62,288 bases of DNA, taken from assembly GCF_900167165.1 (NCBI RefSeq), contig NZ_FUXM01000011.1:1-62288 (forward strand), given 5' to 3'. The notes under the pieces are model-generated. The model saw nothing but the letters and a program-made list of their open reading frames with translations. It was not told the origin of the DNA and searched no databases. The translations under genes and the position numbers were made by a program. How positions within the stretch are numbered: the first letter of the stretch is position 1; each line of letters begins with the position of its first letter. Positions 16,824-24,372 of this stretch are shown here, piece after piece. The stretch is from Carboxydocella sporoproducens DSM 16521 (GTDB taxonomy: Bacteria; Bacillota; GCA-003054495; Carboxydocellales; Carboxydocellaceae).

Positions 16824-18323
16824 TTAGCGGCCGGCATGTTTGATGCCCAGAATTTCCATTTCTTCCGCAGTCAAACCCACAGCCCGCAGCCGTTCCCGAC
16901 TGCCCCGCAGGCTTTCTACGGCATTGACGCCCATCGCCCCTAGAATTTCCTTGATTTCCAGGGACCAGCCGCGAATCAGATTGGTCAGCTGTTCCGCTCC
17001 CCACTCCGGATCCAGCCGTCTGGTCAGGTTGGGGTCCTGGGTAGCAATACCCCAGGCACAACGACCGGAATAGCATTTCTGGCACATGGTACAGCCCAGA
17101 GCAATCAAGGCAGCAGTACCGATCATGACGGCATCAGCCCCTAAGGCCAGGGCCTTGACCACATCGGCACTGTGGCGAATCCCCCCCCCGGCGATAATGC
17201 TGACCCGGTTGCGGATTCCTTCCTGGCGCAAACGATCATCAACAGCAGCCAGAGCCAGTTCAATAGGGATGCCGACATGGTCCCGAATCATGGCCGGCGT
17301 GGCCCCGGTACCGCCCCGAAAGCCATCGATAGTGATAACATCGGCTCCAGCCCGGGCTATGCCGCTGGCGATAGCAGCCACATTGTGAACAGCGGCGATT
17401 TTAACCGCTACCGGTTTGCTGTAATTGGTAGCCTCTTTGATGGCAGTAATCAGCTGGGCCAGGTCCTCAATGGAGTAGATATCATGGTGAGGGGCCGGTG
17501 AGATGGCATCTGAACCCACAGGTATCATGCGGGTGCGAGAGACTTCCCCATCCACTTTCTCCCCGGGTAAATGGCCGCCAATACCGGGCTTGGCCCCCTG
17601 ACCCACCTTGATTTCCACCATGGCAGCCTGGTTGAGATATTCCGGGGTAACGCCAAAACGCCCGGAAGCCACCTGCACAATAGTATTCTGCCCATACTGA
17701 TACAACTCAGGATGCAATCCGCCCTCTCCGGTATTATAAAGGATCCCGGCTACCGCTGCTGCTTTGGCCAGGGCCCGGTGAGCATTCAGGCTAATGGCAC
17801 CAAAGGACATAGCTGCAAATACCAGAGGTGTTTCCAGCTTGATCTGCGGCGGCAGCGGCTCTGCCAGCCGGTAACCACCAGGCCCTTCCACCACCTTGAT
17901 GCCATCGGGGCGAGAACCCAGATAAGTGCGCAATTCCATGGGTTCCCGCAAGGGGTCCAGGGAAGGATTGGTTACCTGACAGGCATCTAAGGCAATGTGA
18001 TCAAAATAGTTTTTCCAGGGCTTGTCATTGCCTGTGGCAGTCAGCAGCTTGGCGCCCGTAGCCGCCTGTTTTTTCACATTATTGATTACCCGGGGTTGCC
18101 AGTGGGCATTCTCCTTGAAAACCGCCGGGTTTTGTGTAATATAAATACAATCCTCCGGACAGACGAACATACAACGGCGACAGGCCACGCAGTCCCGGTG
18201 TTTGGCTACCACCCGGTCCTGCCAGGACAGGGCCCCGAAGGAACATTCCCTGACACAGCGCTGACAGCGGCGGCAGCGGTCATGTTCGATAACTACCCGA
18301 AATTCTGCTGCAATGCTTTTCAT
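16824..18323 (-). CDS. Glutamate synthase, ferredoxin plus FMN-binding subunit (GltB2-like)
   Basis: 499 residues from the ATG at 18323. Residues about 15-70 hold two 4Fe-4S motifs (CRRCQRCVRECS, CVACRRCMFVCPEDC). The rest is the FMN TIM barrel of glutamate synthase, with NTGEGGLHPE, GQGAKPGIGGHLPG, IDGFRGGTGATP and a Cys cluster (CTMCQKCYSGRCAWG). It reduces 2-oxoglutarate plus ammonia to glutamate. The built-in ferredoxin domain and the lack of a gltD small subunit nearby suggest electrons from ferredoxin rather than NADPH; that is inference. The start overlaps the stop of the amidotransferase gene. Confidence 0.9.
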   Translation of the reverse strand: MKSIAAEFRVVIEHDRCRRCQRCVRECSFGALSWQDRVVAKHRDCVACRRCMFVCPEDCIYITQNPAVFKENAHWQPRVINNVKKQAATGAKLLTATGNDKPWKNYFDHIALDACQVTNPSLDPLREPMELRTYLGSRPDGIKVVEGPGGYRLAEPLPPQIKLETPLVFAAMSFGAISLNAHRALAKAAAVAGILYNTGEGGLHPELYQYGQNTIVQVASGRFGVTPEYLNQAAMVEIKVGQGAKPGIGGHLPGEKVDGEVSRTRMIPVGSDAISPAPHHDIYSIEDLAQLITAIKEATNYSKPVAVKIAAVHNVAAIASGIARAGADVITIDGFRGGTGATPAMIRDHVGIPIELALAAVDDRLRQEGIRNRVSIIAGGGIRHSADVVKALALGADAVMIGTAALIALGCTMCQKCYSGRCAWGIATQDPNLTRRLDPEWGAEQLTNLIRGWSLEIKEILGAMGVNAVESLRGSRERLRAVGLTAEEMEILGIKHAGR

Positions 18324-19420
18324 CAGACCTCTACCCCCTCTTCCAGTTCTACCAGTACCGGTTCGCCACCTCTGGGGGCCCAGACCCGATCGGGAGCCGG
18401 GCAAATTTCCCGAATAGCACTTTCCTCACTGGCCAGGAAGAACAGATCATCCTTTTCTGCCGCTACCATGGGCCGGAGTTTAATGCGGTCAGACAGTCCC
18501 AGCATGCCCCGGCTGTGGCCCAGAATAATGCTGAAGGGGCCGTTAAGAAGAGCCGAACCATAGACCTGACGGATAGCTGTAATCAGCTCTTTTTCATCCG
18601 CTGGCAAGCGGTCAATTTTATGCCAGAATTCAGGTGCCACCGCTTTGGCCGCAATGGCAAATGGCAGTTTCTGTCTTCTCACCATCAGGTCGAAGATATA
18701 TGTTACTACTTCTGTATCGGTTTGTAAATTGCATTTATAGCCAAACATCTCCAGATAGCGTTTATTAATGCCATAGCTGGTGATTTCCCCATTATGAACT
18801 ACCGACCAGTCCAGCAGGCAAAAGGGATGGGCCCCACCCCACCAGCCGGGAGTATTGGTGGGGAAACGGCCATGGGCAGTCCAGAGATAGGCTTCATATT
18901 CTTCCAGCCGGTAGAAGCGGCCGATATCTTCCGGGTAGCCGACCCCCTTGAATGCTCCCATGTTTTTGCCGGAAGAAGCCACAAAGGCACCGTCGATCTG
19001 GTTATTGATATACATAACCACATCTACTACAAAATCCCTCTCATCTTTCAGGAAGCCGTTAACATTCAGCGCCTCTGGCCGCACCCGCAGAAAATAACGC
19101 CACAAAATCGGGCTTTCCCCGATTTGGGGCAAAGGCCGGGTGGGAAGAGGTTCCGAACCATCAATGAAAAAATATTCCCGAATATACATTTCGGTATTGA
19201 TTTTCGCTGTTTCTGAGTGATACATCATATGGAAAGCATAATGGTCCTTATATTGCGGATAAATGCCGTAGGCTGCAAAGCCGCCGCCCAGTCCGTTGGA
19301 GCGATCATGCATCAGGGCAATGGATTGGATTATTGCCTCTCCGTTCATGCGCCGGCCTTTCCGGCTCATGATCCCACTGATAGCACAGCCTGATGGAATG
19401 CGTGGTCTAATTCCCAGCAT
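18323..19420 (-). CDS. Glutamate synthase, class II glutamine amidotransferase subunit (GltB1-like)
   Basis: 365 residues from the ATG at 19420, placed by AGGTAGGTG upstream. The class II amidotransferase nucleophile appears as Cys in the PSGCAISGIM segment near residue 12, implying removal of a short N-terminal propeptide to expose Cys. WSVVHNGEITSYGINKRYLE and LQTDTEVVTYIFD are the conserved glutamine-site segments. It would release ammonia from glutamine for the FMN subunit. First gene of the three-gene operon, downstream of nifV on the same strand but with its own promoter. Confidence 0.88.
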   Translation of the reverse strand: MLGIRPRIPSGCAISGIMSRKGRRMNGEAIIQSIALMHDRSNGLGGGFAAYGIYPQYKDHYAFHMMYHSETAKINTEMYIREYFFIDGSEPLPTRPLPQIGESPILWRYFLRVRPEALNVNGFLKDERDFVVDVVMYINNQIDGAFVASSGKNMGAFKGVGYPEDIGRFYRLEEYEAYLWTAHGRFPTNTPGWWGGAHPFCLLDWSVVHNGEITSYGINKRYLEMFGYKCNLQTDTEVVTYIFDLMVRRQKLPFAIAAKAVAPEFWHKIDRLPADEKELITAIRQVYGSALLNGPFSIILGHSRGMLGLSDRIKLRPMVAAEKDDLFFLASEESAIREICPAPDRVWAPRGGEPVLVELEEGVEV

Positions 19421-19465
19421 GCTTCTCACCTACCTATTGTACAAATTATAAAAATGATAGGTTTT

Positions 19466-19495
19466 ATTATAACATTGAAGGAAAGTTTATGTCTA
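19466..19495 (-). promoter_or_regulatory. Promoter of the split glutamate synthase operon
   Basis: -35 TAGACA (19490-19495), 18-nt spacer, -10 TATAAT (19466-19471) on the minus strand. The short leader holds an ACCTAT/ATAGGT repeat overlapping the ribosome site; no ANTAR-type hairpins or terminator are seen here. Confidence 0.65.
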
Positions 19496-19526
19496 TGAAC
19501 GCAATGTATGAATACAGTATATATTT

Positions 19527-20342
19527 CTAACAGGCTGCCAGACATTTTTTGGCTTTTTCTATAACATAGTTTTCTAGATGGTCGACTGTCTGCCAGTCAA
19601 TTTCCAAATGTTCCTTATTAATTTCAACCAGTACCCGTAGAAATTGGCCCAGACTTGTATTCCCAGCCCTTTCTCCTAAACCGCCAGCCGTTGTGTTAAT
19701 CCATAATGCGCCGGCTTTGTATGCGGCTAAAGCGTTGGCTGTTGCCAGACCAAAATCATTGTGGCCGTGAAACTCAATGGGTATAGAAACTTTTCCTCTT
19801 AAAAAATGGATCATTTCAAAAGTTCGAAAAGGGTCTAAGATGCCTACAGTATCGGCCACTCTTAACCTGGTAGCCCCAAGTTTTTCTGCTTCCTGGGCTA
19901 ATTGGGTTAAAAAAAACAGGTCGGCGCGTGAAGCATCTTCAGCACCGACACTAAACTGGCATCCCTGTTGTCTGGCAAAAGACAATACTTCCCGCAACTG
20001 ACCTAATACCCAGTGGCGATCTTTTTGTAATTTATAACGAATCTGAATATCCGAGGCAGGGACAGAAATGTGTATCAATTTAAAACCACATTGTATAGAT
20101 TGCAAAATATCACATTTTCTGGCCCGGTTCCAGGTAATGAGTTTGGCCTTTAAATTTATTTCTGCTAATTTTTTCAATGAGCGCTGTTCAATTTCCCCCA
20201 TTGCCGGAATCCCTGCCTCAATAAAATCTACACCTATCGCATCCAGCCATCTGGCTATCAATATTTTATCTTCAATCCCAAAAACTACACCTGCTGCCTG
20301 TTCCCCATCTCTCAAGGTAGTATCAATAATCTTCAGTGTCAT
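19527..20342 (-). CDS. nifV: Homocitrate synthase NifV, short form
   Basis: 271 residues, about 100 fewer than usual NifV. It contains the whole TIM barrel: IIDTTLRDGEQAAGV at the N-terminus (Asp and Glu of the active site), WNRARKCDI, GAEDASRAD, and EFHGHNDFGLATANALAAYK plus TAGGLGERAGN (metal-binding His pair). The C-terminal regulatory/lid part is absent, and the sequence after TAG is non-coding promoter DNA. It would condense acetyl-CoA and 2-oxoglutarate to homocitrate for FeMo-cofactor. Last gene of the nif-mod run, overlapping modC by 4 nt. Clostridium pasteurianum splits NifV over two genes; no second part is visible here. Confidence 0.85.
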   Translation of the reverse strand: MTLKIIDTTLRDGEQAAGVVFGIEDKILIARWLDAIGVDFIEAGIPAMGEIEQRSLKKLAEINLKAKLITWNRARKCDILQSIQCGFKLIHISVPASDIQIRYKLQKDRHWVLGQLREVLSFARQQGCQFSVGAEDASRADLFFLTQLAQEAEKLGATRLRVADTVGILDPFRTFEMIHFLRGKVSIPIEFHGHNDFGLATANALAAYKAGALWINTTAGGLGERAGNTSLGQFLRVLVEINKEHLEIDWQTVDHLENYVIEKAKKCLAAC

Positions 20343-20983
20343 GCTAACCGCCCCCAGATTTGTTGGCCTTTTTCCAGCAGAAGCATTTTATCAGCCAGAT
20401 ATTCCCCTTCCTGCAGGTCGTGAGTAACTACAATCATAGGAATCTGCCAGCGTTTTTGCATTTGTTTCAATTCCCGTTGTATAGTTTTTCTTAAATCCCA
20501 ATCCAGTGCTGACATTGGTTCATCCATTAACAATAAATCAGGAGCCGAGACTAAAGCCCGTGCCAGTGCCACTCTTTGCTTTTCTCCCCCTGATATGCTG
20601 CCCGGGTAACTAGTTAACAAAGGTCTGATTCTTAAGATATCAATTATTTCATCGAAATCCACCGTGGTTTTTCCTTTCCGCCTCATACCGTACAGGATAT
20701 TTTCTTTCACCGATAGATGAGGAAAAAGGGCAAACTCTTGAAAAACAAACCCGATCCCCCGTTTTCTCACCGGTAACTGCAACCCTTGTTTATGAGAATA
20801 AAAAATCTTTTCTCCAAACTTAATTAAACCTTTCTCCGGAGTGACCATACCAGCGATACAGTGCAAAATCGTACTCTTACCTGCACCAGAAGGACCATAA
20901 ATGACCAAAACCTCATTAGTGATTTGAAAGTTAACGTTCAAATCGTACATAGGCATTTTTTTGTAAAAATTGGCCTGCAACAT
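20339..20983 (-). CDS. modC: Molybdate ABC transporter ATPase ModC, short form
   Basis: 214 residues. Walker A GPSGAGKST, Q-loop FVFQEFALFPHLSV, signature SISGGEKQRVALARAL, Walker B LLLMDEP and switch His in VVTHD. The C-terminal molybdate-binding (MOP) domain of typical 350-residue ModC is missing. GGAGG lies six bases before the ATG, which sits 53 nt inside the end of modB, so translation is probably coupled. It powers molybdate uptake for the nitrogenase cofactor. Confidence 0.88.
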   Translation of the reverse strand: MLQANFYKKMPMYDLNVNFQITNEVLVIYGPSGAGKSTILHCIAGMVTPEKGLIKFGEKIFYSHKQGLQLPVRKRGIGFVFQEFALFPHLSVKENILYGMRRKGKTTVDFDEIIDILRIRPLLTSYPGSISGGEKQRVALARALVSAPDLLLMDEPMSALDWDLRKTIQRELKQMQKRWQIPMIVVTHDLQEGEYLADKMLLLEKGQQIWGRLA

Positions 20984-21650
20984 CCTTATCCTCCATCCTG
21001 TATTGTTTTTTAATCAATGGAATCCATGAATTTAAACTATAAATTAAACAGAAACAAATTAATACTAAAATGCTAACCAGCATACCAGCTTTCTGCCAGT
21101 TCCCTTCCTCCACTGCATAATATACTGCTGTAGCAAGGGTTTGGGTTTGTCCGGGAATATTGCCAGCAATCATTAATGTGGCTCCAAACTCCCCCAGTGC
21201 TCTGGCTAAACCCATAATCAGTCCCGAAACAATCCCTGGCCAGGCAAGGGGTAAAGTAATAGTCCAAAAAACTCGCCATTCCCCTGCCCCCAAACTCCTG
21301 GCTGCCATTTCCAGCTGTTCATCAATAGCGTCAAAACTATAGCGCATACTCTGATAAATAATGGGAAAAGCAACTATCGTCGCTGCCAGGAATGCACCTA
21401 ACCAGGTAAATACTATCTGGATATTCAGCACTTCTTTTAGCCAATGTCCCAGCAACAACAGCCCAAAACCTACTACGGAAGGAGGTAAAACCAGCGGTAA
21501 AATAAAGATGCTTTCCCAGATTTGTTTTAAATAAATTTTTCTTTTACTCATTATCCAGGCCAATGGTATTGTCAGCAACAAATTTATTCCTACTGCCAGA
21601 AGGGCAATTTTTAAAGATAATAACAACGGACTCCAATCAATAGTATTCAT
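20931..21650 (-). CDS. modB: Molybdate ABC transporter permease ModB
   Basis: 239 residues from the ATG at 21650, directly behind the modA stop. Five to six membrane segments, with the ABC permease EAA loop AARSLGAGEWRVFWTITLPL and PLVLPPSVVGFGLLLL typical of ModB. Forms the membrane channel with ModC; receives molybdate from ModA. The C-terminal tail overlaps the start of modC. Confidence 0.92.
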   Translation of the reverse strand: MNTIDWSPLLLSLKIALLAVGINLLLTIPLAWIMSKRKIYLKQIWESIFILPLVLPPSVVGFGLLLLGHWLKEVLNIQIVFTWLGAFLAATIVAFPIIYQSMRYSFDAIDEQLEMAARSLGAGEWRVFWTITLPLAWPGIVSGLIMGLARALGEFGATLMIAGNIPGQTQTLATAVYYAVEEGNWQKAGMLVSILVLICFCLIYSLNSWIPLIKKQYRMEDKDVAGQFLQKNAYVRFER

Positions 21651-21651
21651 C

Positions 21652-22425
21652 TTAGTCCATCCCTTTCTTAAAACCATATTTCGTAAAAATTGCTTGACTT
21701 TCCCCTTGTAACAGAAATCGAGCAAATTCTCGCGTCTCTCGTAGATTTGTTGCTTCATTTAATATAGCCATTTGGTAAACGATTGGACTGTGTAGTTTCT
21801 TGTCGGCAATAGCAGTAACCTTTAGGTTGTTAAATTTATACACATCCGTTCGATATACTAAACCTGCGTCAGCATTACCTGTTGCCACAAACAAAGCAAC
21901 CTGGCTGGCGTCTTTTGCAAAAACTATTTTTTCATCAACCTTTTCCCACAGCCCTAGAGCTTCTAGTACCTCCAAACCATATTTCCCCACAGGCGCTGAA
22001 GAAGGTAAAGCTATACTGATCAGTTTTACCTCTGATTGTTTCAAATCATTAAAATCTTTAATCATGTTATTATCTTTAGTTGTAACTAAAACCAGTTCAT
22101 TCCTTAAAAAATTAAAAATTTCAGCAACCTTTTTTTGGCTATACAAATCCTGAACAGGTTCTATCCCGGCTGAAAGAAAAAGGTCTATTTGCGCTCCATG
22201 CAATATTTGCTCTTTTAAGGTCTCTGAACCGCCATAGACAATTTTTATCTTAATGTTTTTGTTTTTTTGTTCATATTTTGTTGCCACTTCATCCAGGGGT
22301 TCTCTTAAACTGCTGGCAGCCGCTACCACTATAACTGGCGATTCAACAGCATCAGGTTTGACTAACCTGCTCCAACCGCCTATTGTGATAAGTAGGAAAA
22401 GGAAAATAATAATCCAGCTTCTCAT
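21652..22425 (-). CDS. modA: Molybdate-binding lipoprotein-type protein ModA
   Basis: About 257 residues from the ATG at 22425 (GGATGGG upstream); the Met at 22446 is an alternative. An N-terminal hydrophobic segment serves as signal or anchor; no clear lipobox Cys is seen. VVVAAASSLREPLDEVATKYEQ, YGGSETLKEQI, IDLFLSAG and GNADAGLVYRTD are characteristic of ModA-type oxyanion-binding proteins. It captures molybdate outside the membrane. The short overlap with the NifX-like gene places it in the nif run. Confidence 0.9.
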   Translation of the reverse strand: MRSWIIIFLFLLITIGGWSRLVKPDAVESPVIVVAAASSLREPLDEVATKYEQKNKNIKIKIVYGGSETLKEQILHGAQIDLFLSAGIEPVQDLYSQKKVAEIFNFLRNELVLVTTKDNNMIKDFNDLKQSEVKLISIALPSSAPVGKYGLEVLEALGLWEKVDEKIVFAKDASQVALFVATGNADAGLVYRTDVYKFNNLKVTAIADKKLHSPIVYQMAILNEATNLRETREFARFLLQGESQAIFTKYGFKKGMD

Positions 22426-22427
22426 AA

Positions 22428-22769
22428 CTACCCATCCTTTTCGCATTGGCCAAGATAATGATCAAAAGTTTCAGCAACCATAGGTCCCAGCGCCCAGATC
22501 CCCTTAATTCCCTTTTGTTTCAATTTGGTTAAAGCTCCTAATCCAATGCGAACTGCCAGAACCAGCTGGCAGTCGGAAATTAGCTCAATAGTTTGATCCA
22601 TCAGAGATTCATCCCCTGTTGATACGGGACAGGGTGGCCGATTGGCTCGTATATCCACTAATTTATACCCCTCATCCACAACCTCAAAAATATAAAACTT
22701 TCCCGCTCTGCCAAAGTGTTGATTGATAACTTTTCCATCACTGCTGGCCACAGCAAATTTTTTGATCAT
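22428..22769 (-). CDS. nifX: NifX/NafY-type FeMo-cofactor-binding protein
   Basis: 113 residues from the ATG at 22769 with GGAGGAG upstream. AVASSDGKVINQHFGRAGKFYIFEV is the start of the dinitrogenase iron-molybdenum cofactor family fold (described, key residues HFG). The family carries or stores NifB-co and FeMo-co precursors, or forms the C-terminal domain of many NifB proteins. It overlaps the end of nifB by 32 nt, and that NifB lacks this domain, so it probably provides it in trans. The symbol is tentative. Confidence 0.8.
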   Translation of the reverse strand: MIKKFAVASSDGKVINQHFGRAGKFYIFEVVDEGYKLVDIRANRPPCPVSTGDESLMDQTIELISDCQLVLAVRIGLGALTKLKQKGIKGIWALGPMVAETFDHYLGQCEKDG

Positions 22770-23589
22770 AATTGGACTCCTCCTCTCCCAGTAAACCGAT
22801 AGCATCAGCCCGACACTGGCGACAATGATCCATTTGTGGTATAAATACCCTGTTTTGCTGGCGGATTCTTAATAATTCTTCCGGAGAAGGAGGGGTTAAA
22901 TGAGCAAAATCCGCCTGAGGTATTAATGGCATAATATTCATCACATATACCCCTAAGTCTCGCATTACCCGGGCTATTTCGCTCACGTGATGATCATTTA
23001 TACCCGGGATTAAAACTGTGTTAACTTTAACAACTATCCCATGTTTTACTGCTGCTTCAATTCCCATCAGCTGGTTGGATAATAACTTGCTGGCACCAGA
23101 TAGGCCCCGCAAAATTTGCCCTTTATATAAAACCCAGTCATAGATTTGATTCCCTATGGTAGGATCCACAGCATTAACAGTTACTGTTAAACTATCGATT
23201 CTCAAAACTTTTATTTCCTCAATATAATCGGGTAGCAGTAAACCATTGGTACTTAAACACTTGAGCAGCCCCGGGGCATGTTCATTAACCAGGCGAAAAG
23301 TTTCAAAGGTTTCTTTATTTGCCAAAGGATCTCCAGGGCCAGCTATGCCTACAACGCTAATGCGTTCGTCTTTCTCCAGAATTTCTTTAAGCCTGTATAT
23401 GGCCTGCCAGGGTTTTAACAAAGTACTGGCCACCCCGGGCCGATTTTCATTGGCACAATCATATTTCTGCGAACAATAACGGCATTTAATATTGCAACGG
23501 GGAGCAACCGGCAAATGCACGCGCCCTTTTTTTCCGGCTACTTCTTTATTTAAGCAAGGATGTTCAGTTATTTTTTGTTCACACCACAT
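22738..23589 (-). CDS. nifB: Nitrogenase cofactor biosynthesis protein NifB, radical SAM domain only
   Basis: 283 residues from the ATG at 23589 (AAAGGTGGG upstream). The radical SAM cluster is CNIKCRYC near residue 35, followed by GIAGPGDPLAN, CLSTNGLLLP and KVNTVLIPGIND; a C-terminal CRQCRADAIGLLGE is the second NifB Cys motif. It uses SAM to fuse two 4Fe-4S clusters and insert carbon, giving NifB-co. Stand-alone without the NifX domain, as in archaea and several clostridia. An attenuator-like hairpin lies between nifI2 and this gene. Confidence 0.94.
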   Translation of the reverse strand: MWCEQKITEHPCLNKEVAGKKGRVHLPVAPRCNIKCRYCSQKYDCANENRPGVASTLLKPWQAIYRLKEILEKDERISVVGIAGPGDPLANKETFETFRLVNEHAPGLLKCLSTNGLLLPDYIEEIKVLRIDSLTVTVNAVDPTIGNQIYDWVLYKGQILRGLSGASKLLSNQLMGIEAAVKHGIVVKVNTVLIPGINDHHVSEIARVMRDLGVYVMNIMPLIPQADFAHLTPPSPEELLRIRQQNRVFIPQMDHCRQCRADAIGLLGEEESNYDQKICCGQQ

Positions 23590-23603
23590 CTTTACTCCCA
23601 CCT

Positions 23604-23653
23604 TTATAAAAAATCAGGAGCCTCAAAACCGAGGCTCCTTTGCCTTCCAGTAT
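23604..23653 (-). terminator. Internal terminator/attenuator between nifI2 and nifB
   Basis: Stem AGGAGCCTC (23631-23639 read on minus) with GAGGCTCCT (23616-23624), followed by GATTTTTTAT. Its 5' arm overlaps a short hairpin AGGC-[AAAGGA]-GCCT (23632-23645), a six-nt loop with A1 and G4. A second small hairpin AGTA/TACT (23649-23665) lies three nt upstream but has a nine-nt loop. The terminator is clear; the ANTAR-like part is tentative. Confidence 0.7.
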
Positions 23654-23663
23654 CACCGTTTTA

Positions 23664-24038
23664 CTATTTAAGTGCTTCCTTTCCTTTTTCTGAAGTCCTA
23701 ATCCGTACTACTTCCTTGATAGGACAGACAAAGATTTTGCCATCCCCGTAATAACCAGTTTGATTGACTCTGATAATGGTATCTACAACCTGCTGGACAT
23801 CTTCGTCAGCAACTATAATGTGCAATAATCGTTTGGGAATAAAGGAGTAGGTCGCCTCCTCGGAATACCTTTCACTAATTATTTCTCCCATTGGCGGATC
23901 AATTTCACTTAAAATACCTTTTTGTTTACCTCGACCACTGACACTGTATAAATGAAAAGCATTAAACCCCAAACCATCCAGAGCTGCCTTGGTTTCCTGA
24001 ATTTTAGAGCGGCGGAGAATAGCCATCACTTCTTTCAT
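23664..24038 (-). CDS. nifI2: PII-family nitrogenase regulator NifI2
   Basis: 124 residues. MKEVMAILRRSKIQETKAALDGLGF opens the PII fold (described), VSGRGKQKG is the T-loop start and TGYYGDGKIFVCPI the nucleotide-site strand. NifI2 has the longer T-loop, here with a Met- and Glu-rich insert. With NifI1 it forms a complex that binds NifDK and blocks activity when 2-oxoglutarate falls after ammonium addition. In most NifI-bearing genomes the pair lies between nifH and nifD; here it follows nifN. Confidence 0.92.
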   Translation of the reverse strand: MKEVMAILRRSKIQETKAALDGLGFNAFHLYSVSGRGKQKGILSEIDPPMGEIISERYSEEATYSFIPKRLLHIIVADEDVQQVVDTIIRVNQTGYYGDGKIFVCPIKEVVRIRTSEKGKEALK

Positions 24039-24054
24039 AATTTCTCCCTCCCCG

Positions 24055-24372
24055 CTATAAGCCTTTGCTGCCGGTTCTGATAGTATAAACTTCCTCTACG
24101 GGCGAAACAAAAATTTTACCATCACCGATATTGCCGGTTCGAGCCGTATTTTCAATAATCTTAACTGCTTTATCTGCTTCTTCATCCTGAACAACCAGCA
24201 TTAATTGAACTTTAGGAAGCTCGTCATAAACAATTGGTCCCACTTGAATTCCTTTTTGCCTGCCCCGCCCAAAAACATACATTTTGGTCAAGGAAATAAA
24301 ACCGGCATTTGCCAGTGCTTCCACTGTTTGTTTTTCTCTTTCCGGCCGGATAATCGCCCTGATCATTAACAT
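24055..24372 (-). CDS. nifI1: PII-family nitrogenase regulator NifI1
   Basis: 105 residues. MIRAIIRPEREKQTVEALANAGF, VFGRGRQKGIQVG and GNIGDGKIFVSPVEE are PII signatures in the NifI1 form, without the uridylylated Tyr of GlnB. Partner of NifI2. Its start overlaps the nifN stop by 7 nt and nifI2 follows after 16 nt, so both belong to the nifHDKEN transcript. Confidence 0.92.
   Translation of the reverse strand: MLMIRAIIRPEREKQTVEALANAGFISLTKMYVFGRGRQKGIQVGPIVYDELPKVQLMLVVQDEEADKAVKIIENTARTGNIGDGKIFVSPVEEVYTIRTGSKGL

Noticed and set aside
19430..19500. ANTAR-type leader before the glutamate synthase operon
   Set aside because: The leader is short, with no terminator and no hexaloop hairpins.
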